Shown here piece after piece: positions 38,160 to 51,429 of a stretch of DNA of 64,000 nt. The notes under the pieces are model-generated. The model saw only the letters and a program-made list of their open reading frames with translations, was not told where the DNA came from and made no database searches. Source of the DNA: Pteria penguin (lineage: Eukaryota > Mollusca > Bivalvia > Pterioida > Pteriidae); assembly GCA_035048485.1 (NCBI GenBank), contig CM068588.1:27369118-27433117 (forward strand), given 5' to 3'. A program made the position numbers and the translations under genes. The first letter of the stretch is position 1; the number at the start of each line of letters is the position of its first letter.

Positions 38160-38462
38160 TAGGTAGTCCATAACTCACGAAACCACATTAGTCCAAAACT
38201 CACGAAACCATCTCATTAGTCCAAAGCTCACGAAACCATTTCAGTAGTCCAAAACTCACGAAACCAACACATTAGTCCAGAATTCATGAAACCAACTCAT
38301 TAGTCCAAAACTCACGAAACCAATTCGGTATTGCTGAACTCATGAAACTAACTCATTAGTCAAAAACTCACGAGACCAACTCATTAGTCCAGAACTCACG
38401 AAACCAACTCGGTAGTTGAAAACTCACGAAACCAACTCGGTAGTTCAAAACTCACGAAACTG
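38160..38462 (+). repeat. 28-bp minisatellite array
   Basis: About eleven units of TTAGTCCAAAACTCACGAAA followed by CCAACTCA, with moderate divergence (GGTAGTTCAAAACTC variants at the right end). Confidence 0.9.
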
Positions 38463-38744
38463 AATAGTATTCAATATTCAGCAAAAAAGAAAAATAAAAG
38501 CAAACCAGTTAGCATCTACATAGGGAACTATTGTCATACCCCGAAAAGGTAGTGAGAACAGATGCCTGAGGAGAGAGTAGCATATCTTGCTTTCTAGAGT
38601 CATCCGTCACTTATGTCCAGTAGAAATCAGGTAAATTCCGACTGTAGAAAGTGTCAAATTCCCTGTTCATGAGTATATCGCACAACATTCTGAATAACGA
38701 AACGTCGTATGGTATTATGGTAACCTTGTATCGACCATAGACCT

Positions 38745-38990
38745 TCCTCAGTGACGTTTGTTTACTGCTCACCGACGTTGGTTACCACTTAAATATCCTT
38801 ACTGACGTAGTTTACCACTTAAATATCCTCACTGATGTTGTTAACTATTTAAATATACTTACTGACGTTGTTTACCACTTGCATATCCTCACTGACGTTG
38901 TTTACTAATTACACATCCTCTCTGAATCACATTGTTTACCACTTACATATCTTCACTGACGTTGTTAACCACTTATTTATCCAATATAAA
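38745..38990 (+). repeat. 30-bp minisatellite array
   Basis: About eight units of CACTGACGTTGTTTACCACT followed by TAAATATCCT. It lies 280 bp from the 28-bp array but shares no sequence with it. Confidence 0.85.
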
Positions 38991-39109
38991 TTTCGAGATA
39001 GTTTAGTTAAATTTATGCTATCCCAAATGTCTTCAAATTTGTAACACATGTTGAAATACATATCCATGAAAGGTTAATCAATACTGACAATTTAAGGTAA
39101 TAGTGTTTA

Positions 39110-39186
39110 TCATTTTTTTTATTCATTTATTTATTTTTTGGGTGGTGTTTTTTTTTTGTTTGTTTTTGTTTTTGTTTTTTTTTTTA
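39110..39186 (+). repeat. T-rich low-complexity tract
   Basis: Runs of T broken by single G or A (GTTTGTTTTTGTTTTTG pattern). Confidence 0.8.
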
Positions 39187-39451
39187 TGAAATCCGGCCTC
39201 CTTCAAAAACAATTATGTGGCGTTTCAATATGACTTCGAGTAATCGTGATGAATGTACATCGATATATTTCAGTTTGAAAACAGTATGATTTCGAAATAA
39301 GCGTTAAGCATGGAATGATCGTCCAAGTTCGTGCTTTCACTATTAATGTGAATTACAATCAAGGAAAAAAGAGGTTTGCGACTGATTTTGACTTTAGGTT
39401 TTACACATAGAGATCCGAGATACACCCCAGTCTTCAAATACTTTTATTTCG

Positions 39452-39670
39452 TTATGATGGACTCGTACACGTATGGCCTTGTAAAGAACTGATCGGTATA
39501 CCGTGGATATTGCCCCAGGACAACAACATACCACTGTGGACATTCATAGACCCATAGAAATCAGAGGCGAAACGGTGCCGAGCAGGAGTATCTTCTTTTC
39601 CATTTGGCGCACCTGCCATTAATGATATAAATGTGTAGATAACACCGAAATATTCCAACGCTACAGCCAT
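39452..39670 (-). CDS. candidate small secreted peptide (weak)
   Basis: A 72-codon minus-strand frame that I do not recognise as any family. Its first 20 or so residues (MAVALEYFGVIYTFISLMAG) are hydrophobic and end in small residues before a charged stretch (APNGKEDTPARHRF), as in a signal peptide. An in-frame TAA lies 18 bases upstream, so the start is fixed if it is a single exon. AATAAA begins five bases after the stop codon. Base composition is clearly richer in GC than the surroundings. Against it: many frames of this length occur in the window by chance, the hydrophobic segment is broken by an acidic residue, and no promoter is evident. Confidence 0.25.
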   Translation of the reverse strand: MAVALEYFGVIYTFISLMAGAPNGKEDTPARHRFASDFYGSMNVHSGMLLSWGNIHGIPISSLQGHTCTSPS

Positions 39671-42600
39671 GGAATGATTGTGTACTTATATTGCACAGAA
39701 AGTCACATCTAAAAGAGATGTGCACCGTGTAATGACACTAAATCAAACACTTCGTGAGAAACTTTCAACAAAGGCAAAAAAGCATTATGGAAATTTGCAA
39801 GCTGTTGATGAGGGATCGTGTAATAGGGAAGAGTAAGCATCGCCTGCTGAGTGGCTGCAAGCGCCATTCACGCATAGTCAAGATCAAAAGAAAACACGAA
39901 TGTGACTAATATTACTTCTCGCTTCATTTCGTCTTTTCTTTTTCTGCATAAAAGTTGTGGAATATGATCAAATAAATGTTAGGCGATGACTAGTAATTTT
40001 TGGAATTTACATTTAAAAACAATAGCGATTTTAAATGTTATTTTTATTTCTGATTAAATGGTCTGTTCAACACTGCCATATTTATCGAAAAATGTTCGGA
40101 GACAATAGTAAACTATTAAATAACCAGAGAAGTTTTGGCTTTACGAGATGAAGCATCGATATATCATGTAGTACTTAAAATCACTTGTAAGTGTTCTATA
40201 TTTAATATGACTTAAAGCAGGATTGCCTCTTGTATTGAAAGGAATTAATCATTTCTATGTATTTTACATTTGACATTTTATAGCACGTCGTATCAGTTCG
40301 TCTATTGGCGGGACGCTATGTCGGTCCATATTACAGTTTGGCGTTTTTACAATGAAGATCTCAAACGATCATCTGTGATAGCGATATGTAACATAACAAA
40401 GCGTGGATTCTGAACAATAAGTGATGTCCATATGAGCGGAGAGAGAGGGTCAGTGTCGCAGAACGTGACGAGAAATATGAATCCTTCCCATCTATAAAAG
40501 CATTCCAAAATACCATAGTGAAATTAATATGTCCTCGTCAGCTCTGTGTATGTTGAGACTATAGATATTGTCAATGTTAATAGCTTTATCACGAGAGTGA
40601 ATAAAAATTTATGCAATCATACCTTTCTATAAAGTGAAGGCAACAACATATCTCCTGAATAGTCCCTCCGGCGATCTACATCTCTTCAGTTTGACATAAT
40701 GGAAAAAGGAATAAAAGGGTGATAGAATCTTTACTGGTTGTGCATATCCATGTATTAGTCATGCAGTTAGTGAGCATAGCGGCTGTTCTCTGGGCTTGTA
40801 CTTGTCTCAGCTAATGCGTCCGAGACTTGTTGCAACATCCGCGTCCGAGACTTGATATCTGCACACGCGATTGCTTTACGCACACACATCTGATACGTTT
40901 GGAAGAGAAGATGTATCGTCTATGTTTTTCATTGACCTTATGCAGCGTTGACTCTGTTGTAGAAAGACTATTTTTCGCTGAATTTTCTTGCAGCCATGTT
41001 AAACGACCAGTTAACGATTGTCTAATGACTCGTAATTGATTTGAATGCTTATTGATTAACAGCCAAAGCATGTTGGCCGACACTGGTTCCTAGCCCGGGT
41101 TAACTACCTATAATTGCCATTATTGAAATCAATGTTATTCCATTCAAAGGTTGAGGGGGAGGTTCTCGAGATTAATACCAGTACGAATTACACATGGAAC
41201 AAGAATGTCGAGGTCGAGCAAAATGTCGAGGTCGGGCAACGATTTCGAGTGATGTTTTGTGGAGTAAAGTAAAAACTTTAGTCGTGTTATTTGAATGTGT
41301 ATGCCCATATCCACATGCGTCATATATATTAGAATTGATAATCCCCATAAATTAGTAATCAGGGTGTATCATAAATATACTTTCATATGATTTGGCATGC
41401 AAAAGGCCTTTTATGAGCTAACTGATAGCAAAATATATTGTTTGTTACTTGTCGTAGCATACATTGTTATGAGACACAAGCACGTAAGTTGAAATATCTT
41501 GTTTATTATCTCTGTTTAGATGTTCAGTCACAACGAACTGCATTATTAAAAATGTAGAGAGTCCACTAAGATCCTTACGTTAACGCAACAAATTCCGCTA
41601 TGAATAATTAACATTCTGCTGCATGAAACGTTGGTTGTTTCTTACTCCTACTGAACGTTTGGTCTCCGAGGTCCGTGAATGCCCACTGCGGTTCGTTGGT
41701 TTAGTACCATAATCACAAAGCCCCGCCCGCCTCTGTATTTTCATTAACATGCCTGAAGACATCTGACCTGTTTTATGATGACGGTAAGATATTTCAGATT
41801 ACAGTGTACGGCTAGATGTATTAATGCCTCACCAACATGACATTTACTTTCAGAAGGAAGTATTTGCTAAAATTATGTGTTACATTTATGAAATGAGTCT
41901 CGAACACTCCCTTTACACCAGTTATCATTTCTGAACACTCTGATGTAATATAAAAGTCACTGTACTTTGACACATATTGCCATATAGAAACCACATGTGA
42001 CTGGTATTGACAAAATTTAAACTTCTCTCCCACCTTTATCTTGAAAAAATATCAGTCAAAACTTCACCATTATTGTGTCAAAATAATAGATGATGTGCAG
42101 AATGATGTACGAGTCCATTCCGCAAAAGTCTACTGTTATAGCATACTTTCATTGCTGTAATTAGATGGTGGCCTTAATTAGATTGTGCGTCAGTAAATTA
42201 GTATACTATTATTTCATACCTTTGTAGTTCTGATAGGTATTCACTTGAGATCTAGTGCTATTTTAACAATGCAACGCATTCATCACATTGCGCTGATGCA
42301 ACTAGATGAACAACTTGATAATGTGTGTCATCGCATTGCTAAATTGATTCCTGCCATTGCTTCAAGGAATCAAAAATTACTTTTGTCTCACTTGAGAGTT
42401 TAGAATGCATTCCCTCGTTAAACAGGTATCAAAAATAAAGGTTGATTTTATTGTTGTCAAATTATGCAATCTACATTAGGGGAAATGCCCGATTATATCA
42501 ATTATTCCTTTCAGAATGACTGGGCAAAACTTTCTGCATAATTATACATAGCCTCTGAAGCACAACACTGGATCACGATATCATGAATTATATGACGCAT

Positions 42601-45099
42601 TGTGTTGCTATTGATTTAACACAATACTTTAGAAAAATCACTTTGTAGAAAAATCATTGTCAAGGATCCATGAAGAATCAAACATTTGGTTTCGCTTAGA
42701 TGCTAAAATATTTGCTTTGGAGATACTTTGAACAAGCAAAGTAAATGATACTTAAACAGTGCAGTTATATGCATTGTATTCAGCAAGGTAGCTTCTTGTT
42801 ACCTGGATGGCCTGGGTTTTGAGATCGAACACGCCGTACCTGTCAAAATAGTAAGGCCTTATCACATGTCACGAGTTGGAGTTACTACGACAGCTGGCGA
42901 GTAATAGCTGGCCGAAAACCTCGCAAATTATGAGCGATATCTGATGATGGGGATATCCATTCGATTCTTGTCTGAGTTCTTTTCCACTTTGTTCGAGTTC
43001 TCTTTCATATTCATACGCGAGCAGTACTATAATCTTTGTTGAACGCGCTACTTCTACTCAATCTGTGTACGACCTTTATATAATTTTCAAATTGTATGAT
43101 ATGTCTACAAGTGAAGTCGGGTTGTGACATTGTGCACGGCTTCATTACGAGCCACGACGAGTGGACTACGAGGAATGTACCCGTGAAGGCGACATGTTGC
43201 TATTTGGGTATGAAAACTGTGGATACATATCTACAACACATTTTCTGGAAGACACTCACCAAACATCTATTCGACAGTATGCGTCACATTAACTGGCATG
43301 GTCGTTTTCAGTAGTTTAATATTTTCGCCGCTTTCTGACGAGTTCTACTGATATTAGGAGACGTGTCTACGACATTGCAAAGACATCGGTTCGAGACCTG
43401 CACGACACCCGAAGAGATGTGACATGTTGTAAAGGGTCGTAACTCTTGACAGTGTGTGGAGGACTTAAACCACTTTCCACTTAGTGCAATGATGGTGGAA
43501 AACTTCACTGTAAAATATACTACAACAACGTATCAACCAGTTGTCATAATTTGGTACTATGATGTACGCACGTACTCTATTTTCTAAGTTTGTTTGACTT
43601 CCGGGCAGCTAGGAATTTGTATATGCAGAACTAAATGGGTGTTCTAACAACTTCCTCTTCATTAAGTTGTATGCAGTGTGTTCAGAAAAATGTTATTCAT
43701 TATGAATGCAATATTAAAAAATAAGTTAAGCAAATTACAGTTTCGAAGTGTTTGTTGTAGTGTAGTAGCTTATTTGATTTAAAAGCGATTTATCTGATAT
43801 TAAAATGAAAACTTAAACCGAAGCGATTGAAGGTCACAGACGTGTACAAATACACTCACTTCTTATGTCATGTCTATTTTGATAGACGTAAAATCTTTAA
43901 CGTAAATTACAGGAAAAATCATTAGATGCTTTTGAATCAGCACTGACTTCGAAACAGTTTCATACTCTTTTCTCTCTATGTTAAGAATGAAATTCACTTC
44001 AGCTAATAAGGCCAATTAAAGAGGACAGACACGGTGAATTCACGTTGTTCAGTATCGAGCATCCCACATTTGACGATGATTAGTGTTCTTGATACCCATA
44101 CCTACAGGCGAGACATGCAGAGGTGTTGGATCTCGAGACGTTAGTTCTCCAGAGCAGATAGTATTGGTCTATTCCATAGTGTAACAGCGGCCACTGGCCA
44201 GTGAATTATGTAGTGTATAGTTCACTTTGCGTTTGTCCATCTATCAAAGTTATGAATATGCCAATTACACTTCATTATAAATGAGATGAGAAAACACATT
44301 AGAGAAAGTTTCTGACGTTTAGTCAGTTTTAACGAGCGATTTTGGCCTTTCTGATGGATGGACCTGCGACATGTTTTGTGGACCAAATTTTACATGGTTT
44401 ATTTACAGCAACAGACCTTTAAGATTCACCCCGTTAATTATATAAGGCTTCCCTACGTGTATAGATCAAACTGAGTTACACTTCACATTGATCGCCTTGG
44501 CAATTTATCGATGTGATGAAGTTAGTTCATTTCTAGGGGACTAAGATTAATACATAGGCTTACCATCAGCAAATAAGGAATTCATGTCATTTGTCTTGCT
44601 CGAGGGTCTTAGTTTTGTTAGACGTTGATAATGAGGGGACAGTATGCACAACGTGTTGTTCTCGTTTAAATCATTATTTTGTAGGTGGTTAAAGCAATCT
44701 TTTACCGAACTTTTGATAAATATCACTGAGACTGGTGTGTCACAGTCGGACTTTAGGTCATTTAGTACTCGATAATTGGCCAATTTAACTAAGGATCTAT
44801 GAGTTGTGTAAAAATATCTGCTCTGAAGTCAACACATGTTGATACTTTGAAGCCATTTCTACTAGTATAATGCAATAAATGAATATAGATTTTATCTGAA
44901 AGTTTTAATTACTGTGGTATTTATACTTATTGTACATTATGTAAGAGTCTGTCTCACCTTTTTACAAAGAAAATATACAGAGACAAACTCGTAAATTGCA
45001 GCATGCGCGAGTGATATGCGCAGTAAAGTGATAATAATAAACGCATAAATTGTCATATGCGCGAATTATATGCTCACTCGACTTGATACTATTTACATT
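39671..45099. other. AT-rich region without recognisable gene or repeat
   Basis: The longest gene-poor and repeat-poor stretch of the window. Open frames reach about 90 codons and lack motifs. It may be intergenic or a large intron. Confidence 0.55.
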
Positions 45100-45101
45100 G
45101 C

Positions 45102-45182
<81 letters not shown>
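45100..45182. repeat. compound (TA)n(TG)n microsatellite
   Basis: About 24 bases of TA pass directly into about 58 bases of TG, a stretch able to adopt Z-DNA. Confidence 0.95.
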
Positions 45183-45183
<1 letters not shown>

Positions 45184-45903
45184 TACTGTTTAACCTTGTC
45201 TGTTATGGGCTGAATGTTTGATATTCCACACTTAGATTTCTAATGACCATAGCTTTCATTTGGTACTGTGAGTTTTTTACCTTTTGACCTTGATGTGACC
45301 TACTTTAAAGTGGTGAGACTTATAGCAATCATATTTCAAAATATAGATATATTATGACTCGACTTTCATTTGCGACCAAGACTTTTAACCTAGCGCCCTT
45401 GACATTTGCCGTATTTTTTAAGTGTAAGAGATAGAAATTTTATATTTCAAACATAGAGAAGATATGACCAGGCATTACATTCGAGATTATGATTTTTACG
45501 GAGTGAACTTGATTTTCAGTGTAGTTTGAAGTAACATCAGGATAATTATACCAATATGGTGGCAGCCACTTATTTAGTAATGTAGTCACAAAAATCATCA
45601 AACTTGCGCATATACACTGGCAGGTCTGTTTACTTATTACGACCGAGGGTTGAACCCAGACATGACAGAGGTGATAGTAGCTTCGTTGACCACAGACGCC
45701 CAATCATGTACAACCTGACAATGGTTTACAATGCAATTATCGATATGTCTATTGGAATGATAAAGTATAAAGAAAATGCTGAAATTATTGACAAACCCAC
45801 TTATGCCACCTTGCTCCCTTTTCCTACGCCCTTGGTCAATTCGACTTACACCTTAAAACAGAATTTACTTCTTAGACTAATTAACTTTAAGTGTAACAGG
45901 TAC

Positions 45904-46640
45904 ACCGTTCCTAGTGACGGTATCAAAAAAGAACCTAATGGCGAAATAACTTACGTCCGAGTGACGGTATCAAAGAAGGAAATAATGGCGGAATCACTTA
46001 ACGCTCTAGTGACGGTATCAGAAAAGGACCTAGTTTGGGAATCACCTACGTCTTAGTGACGGTATCAAAAAAGGATCTAGTGGCGGAATCACTTACGTCT
46101 TAGTGACGGTATCAAAAGGACATAGTGGCGGAATCACTTACGTCCGAGTGACTGTATCAAAAGGACCTAGTGGCGGAATCACTTACGTCCTAGTGACGGT
46201 ATCAAAAGGACCTAGTGGCGGAATCACTTACGTCTTAGTGACGGTATCAAAAGGACCTAGTGGCGGAATCACATACGTCTTAGTGACGGTATCAAAAGGA
46301 CCTAGTGGCGGAATCACTTACGTCTTAGTGACGGTATCAAAAGGACCTAGTGGCGGAATCACTTACGTCTTAGTGACGGTATCAAAAGGACCTAGTGGCG
46401 GAATCACTTACGTCTTAGTGACATCATCGGATATATGTTCTGATGATGGAATCTTACGGGTTCTAGTAGCGAAAGTATTTAGGTATTTATGACGGAAACC
46501 TATAGGTCCCTGTTACGGAAGCATTAGGCCCTAGTGCCGAAATCAGATAGTTTCTATCGACGGAACTATAAGGTCTTAGTGACGGAAGCATTTCGGTCTT
46601 ATCAACATAATCGGACACTAGTTAGGGAATCGAGTAAGTC
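45904..46640 (+). repeat. 45-bp minisatellite with open reading frame
   Basis: Some ten good units of GTATCAAAAGGACCTAGTGG followed by CGGAATCACTTACGTCTTAGTGACG, flanked on both sides by diverged ones. Early units carry three extra A (48 bp). Both 45 and 48 are multiples of three, so the frame stays open and reads as repeats of VTVSKGPSGGITYVL (46103-46492). Nothing suggests that it is translated: no promoter, and the array edges simply dissolve into the same repeat with stops. Confidence 0.9.
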
Positions 46641-46883
46641 TTAGTGGTGATCCTGAATTAAAAATGATATGGTTGCCTATCTGGATATTAATAAATCATA
46701 TGTTCAATGTAAGTGAATTAAATCAGAATATTTCAACTTCTGAAAAGAAGATGCAAAAGTTATAATGCAATAAAAAGGTTCTAGACACTTTGCTTGAAAG
46801 GGTATAAAACCCAAAACACGTGTTCAGTGGATGTGAATTAGCACTAAGTTTCTTAGTTTTCTTTCTTTATTATTTCTTTTTTT

Positions 46884-48091
46884 AGCTCACCTGAGCCAAA
46901 CTTTTCATATTTTCAACTTCTTCACAAGAACTGCTAAACAGATTTCTATGAAAAACTTGATAGGAATAAAGTACTCATGGTCCCCTACAATTTTTTTGTT
47001 CTTTGTCCCAATCCGTCAACAAACGGCGCCACCACAGGGAAAAGTAGGTCACAGAGGGTATCTTCCTTTAACAAACTTCTTCAGACCGGGTGCATACAGA
47101 GACAATGAATAGGAATGATCTAGAGGGAAGAAGTAATGTCATTTTGGTTCCTTTCTAGAATCAAATTTTAAAAGTTTTTTCAACATTGTTTTCGATTTGA
47201 TGATTTCAATGCAGAAAAGTGTCATATTTCCTAGTTAATTGATAATGATGATTTCTTATGGACTATTTTGATCATAATTATGGTAAGGAATGATATTTTG
47301 AAAGAATTTTGTCAATATCTCAATATTTGGATTTTCTATGAATTTTAAAGACTTCCACATGAGGGTGTATTGAGACAATTCCTCACATTTTTAACTTCTG
47401 CTGTTATACCACATGAAAGATTTTGATGAAATATGGTACACATGAAGTTCTATGCATCCTCTATCAATTTTGTACATTTCATCCAAATTGGTCAACAGCA
47501 TATAGTATAGTTTATTAATCAAATGCCATACAGAGGGTTAGGCTTGGTGTAGTGGTTAAGCGCTTGGCTTGCGGCGCCGACGATCCGGGTTCGATTCCCG
47601 GGTTGCACCACTATGTTTAAGAGGTTGGTTACCTCCTGCGTCCATGTCGCGATATAACTGAAAAATTGTTGAAAGCGACGTAAAACACTATTCAACCAAC
47701 CATGGCTAAAAACTAGGTCTCACAATGGTACATATACCACTTGGTAATTAGTATATGGAGAGTAGCAGTTCAAACCCAGCTGAAGTCATTTTTTTTTTCA
47801 TTTCTTTACACATCTAAATAAGTTTTAAATATTTCACAACACTCAACATATGAAAAAAGGCCATTTTAAGTTCATGTGGAAAATATTTGAAACAATTGTT
47901 GTTCATGACACAGACTTGAAATCAGTCAACAAAAGGCCCCATCTAAAGAAAATGACCAACTTGTTGCCCTGAATCACATCTTGCAGAGACAAATATCAAA
48001 ATCAATTGAATGGATGTGCAGAAAAGTGTTGTGGTCTTTATTCTGGTCTGAAATAAAATTTGACATATTTTCAATATTTGTGTTGACTTGG
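46884..48091 (+). mobile_element. family 1 element, copy C, truncated and interrupted
   Basis: The left end AGCTCACCTGAGCCAAA joins directly to ACTTTTCATATTTTC, so the second hairpin arm and the GTCY tract are lost by a deletion of at least 60 bases. Only part of the internal units remain. A SINE sits inside (47534-47699). The copy stops at GTGTTGACTTGGTC, about 120 bases short of the right end seen in A and B. It is more diverged than A and B. Confidence 0.75.
47534..47699 (+). mobile_element. tRNA-derived SINE nested in copy C
   Basis: Close to the copy at 20865: the head GGCTTGGTGTAGTGGTTAAG, B box GGTTCGATTCC, and tail AAAGCGACGTAAAACACTAT. It splits the family 1 stretch that reads AATGCCACCATGTCTAAAA in copies A and B. 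A clean target duplication is not visible; about 30 bases of extra sequence (TATAGTATAGTTTATTAATC..) lie between the family 1 sequence and the SINE start. Confidence 0.85.
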
Positions 48092-48165
48092 TCTTCCCTA
48101 GCCGATGCCTCTAACCGCTAAACCACGCCAAACTTCCATAGCCGATGTCTACCGCTAAACCACGA
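48092..48165 (-). repeat. tandem tRNA-like 5' halves
   Basis: On the minus strand CGTGGTTTAGCGGTTAGAGG and CGTGGTTTAGCGGTAGACAT, each followed by ATCGGCTA-type sequence, stand in tandem about 33 bases apart. TGGTTTAGCGGTTAGAG is the D-arm/A-box style of a tRNA. There are no B boxes, so these are fragments, probably of a SINE head. Confidence 0.4.
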
Positions 48166-48169
48166 CGGA

Positions 48170-51100
48170 TATAGAACTAGCTTCACGCTGAGATATATTA
48201 GTAAAATCATTAGTATTGTTCGGGATATTGGAGGAAACATTGGCAAGTGGAATATCACAAAGGATAATGAGGATAGATACAAATAACGTATACCATTTTA
48301 CCTACAAAAGTACCATGAAGTATTGTTTTCTATGTGCGGTGGAAGCGTAAGACTATATGATTTTTTACTGGATGGCATGTCGATTTGTATCGATGCATCT
48401 CTGGAGTTGATGATAAAAATTATTTACAATTGATCTTTAGACGTCCAAATTAGCTTGGTTGAGTCTATCTAAAAAAAAAATGGCTGAACGATATTATTGA
48501 CGGGATCGATGTTGTGTTTTGCTCTCCGTGGAATAGGATTAATGTTCCAACATCAGTAGGCTTCATTGTAATACACTACTGAATAGAATAGTTAAATGAA
48601 CACGTGAAATCCAATGCAGTTCTAATATTTCATTCATTATATATTAAGAGTTAACTGAATTGCTTAATTGTATGTCGTATATTTGTGGAAAAAAATGTAC
48701 AGTGTTCATCGCTTAATCGTTATTAATATTTTGTTGTGATATAAATTACATTTGTAAATTTTTATCTCTTTCTAAAGTGTTTTTATAACCTTTACAAATA
48801 AAATATATGTAATTATGATTTTTAAATAGATTTAAGAAAGGGATTTTAATTTAGATACTGTGACATCCAGTTGATATGGATGGATACGGGGATGCACTGT
48901 GATATCCTCATCGGGATAGGGTAAAGTGGGAGATGTTATGGGACACATTCCCATGATGCTGGGTAATTCAGTGGGGTATACCAGAAGTAAACAATTGGCA
49001 GTGTCGGTGTATTTGAACACATACAGACCGACCTCCAATCAAAATAATGTATAATATACATAAATGTAGTAATGAACAGAAAACAGAACATCTATGAAAA
49101 TCTCCAAAACCTAAAGTACGAAGAATTGTACCTCAGTGTTGTGGAAGGCATTCTGTATCTCACATTTTGTATATAAAAATAACAACACTCTTTTTCGCCA
49201 ATTTTCGACCTTCTGGCCTTTATCAAGTGATTACAGTATAATAGGATATCTTAGTTTTGAATAATGTTCGTTGAAATACGATACAAGTATGGGATCAATG
49301 TATCCAGAATTTCAATTGATCACTATTAACTATATCAAAAATTGTATCCATCTGATTTTATGGTGATTATAATCGTGTTTTACCATATAAACAAGTCGTT
49401 AATGGAATGGTGTGAACACACTTTTGTAACTCTACCTCTGCCTGAATATCTCATCGATATCAACTTAATGTATATAGCGAGATGGCAAACAATCTGCCGT
49501 ATGTTATTCTATACCTACAAAGTGCTTTCCGTGAATTCATAGAAATTAAGATCAATTGGCCTCCGTTTTACCAATGATAACATTTACTATTATGAATTCA
49601 TGTATGAATGGAGATATTAAAGATAAACATACTTCTTTACTTTTGATACACCCAAAAATGTGTTTTAGGTGGCACGAATTAGTGTTAACTTAGTACGTGC
49701 CGGTATTTAGTGGTAAAGGAGTCCGTACACGAACCCTTACTTTCGACAGGTGTACTGGAGGACCTTCGTATTGGCCCACCAATGATTCTAACTCACTTCT
49801 TATTGAGATGAGAGGCTACAATGAGTTCCTGTGCAAAGTCCCAAACCCTTTCAAAAATTAGATTGATCAAACCATAATTAAAGTTTGCTAACTATATAAT
49901 AGAATCTTTCAATATTTTGTTGAAACCCAGAGCATTGTTCATTTTTAAACATAAGTATAAAATAAAATCAAAAGTTGTAGAATATAAGTAAATACTTACT
50001 CGGATCATTTGACACTGTATAATTCCGTTGTGTTGGAGTTGCAACAGACAGTTTGACGGGAAACTTATATTATGTAAAGCATATACGAGCACTTCTCCAT
50101 ACTAGCTCGTCATTGATTAGTCCCCTAGCTTTAGTTCGTTACTTATCACACGGCTTCTCGTCATTCATCAGAATTTACTTGATAGAAACGACACCTTGTA
50201 ATCCTTTTTCCAAATCAAAATATTTATATATATACTACCCAAGACACCGTCATGGCTTTTCAAGCAACCAATCAGATTGATTGTTATATCATTGCAGGTG
50301 GTTTGAGGAACAGAGCGAGCAATGTTTCCAAAGAGTTTAAGCTTTAACAGTATATGAGTAAGTTGGTTTACTTTTTAAATATAACATCAATTTACGTTTA
50401 TAAGTAATTTTTGCCTCTGCTCAGGAATACGTACTTTGTGTTAAACGATACCATATGCATAATTTTGTGTCATGATTATTTCTCTTCATTCTATCTCTTA
50501 GCACATTATTATATTATATTATCAGCAGTACTGCTTTTTTCTATCTCTGTGATACAAGACTGTTGTGTGTAATCATTTCTTATTTCTTTAACTGTGTCGT
50601 ACTTCTTATCATTTTGGTATCGCTTTCTATAATTTTGCAAATCCAGAAATATTTTTACGTGAATATTTACATGGTCTTGTCCCAGATGTTGCGTGAATCG
50701 TGTTTCTGATGTGCAAACTGATGATGCAGTTGATTTTTTTTCTAGCTTGTAAAATCCGTCAGAGTAATGATGCTCTAATTCTCGAAAAGTTAAAATATAT
50801 GACAGGAAAAATGATACGAACGTCTTATTAAAACGCGTTTTCATTATTTTCAGAAATTCGTAAGTTAAAGTGTATGATATTCCGTACGAATTATTTCTTA
50901 CACAATATTGGCAGCTGCTACACTGGGGGTGTACGTAGATATTTTTATCGGATTATGTATCTGTCAAATAAATTCTTTGAAATTAATTGGCAATGTCGTT
51001 AATACTGCCGCTTATGTGATATGGTAACATGTGTTGTACATAAAGTGCATATGAAGGACGGGTTTGTAGATCAGTGTCATTGTTGTATAATGATATAATG

Positions 51101-51425
51101 GTTTAGCTAATTGTTTATTGGCTCAATGTTTGGGTCACTAATACCATATCGCCATATTTGTTACACGGTGCTCTGTATGGTTGACGTTTTGGTCATTTGG
51201 CTTTCTCTCCATTCTTAATAAACCATTTTTTATACTCCGGAGTTGAAGATTCGTAGACACATAGGCTTTAGCCTAGTTATATACTTGTTGCTTGATGAGA
51301 GCTTTTGAACATTTCGAGACACGACATTTCACGCGCGTTTTCATTGTGATAAGACCTTTGTCCGTTGACATACCTTATTTACGGTATAGGCATTGGCTAT
51401 AATGTTTGATATGGTGGGAGGATAT
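48170..51425. other. AT-rich region without firm features
   Basis: A minus-strand frame at 48832-49038 (68 codons) has a somewhat protein-like composition (PYPDEDITVHPRIHPYQLDV) but no recognised domain. The rest shows nothing. Confidence 0.45.
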
Positions 51426-51429
51426 TTTT

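Noticed and set aside
48832..49038. 68-codon minus-strand frame with proline-rich stretch
   Set aside because: Composition is a little protein-like, but there is no known motif, splice context or repeat evidence.
50509..50844. 111-codon minus-strand frame
   Set aside because: Lysine/threonine-rich composition typical of AT-rich DNA; no motif.
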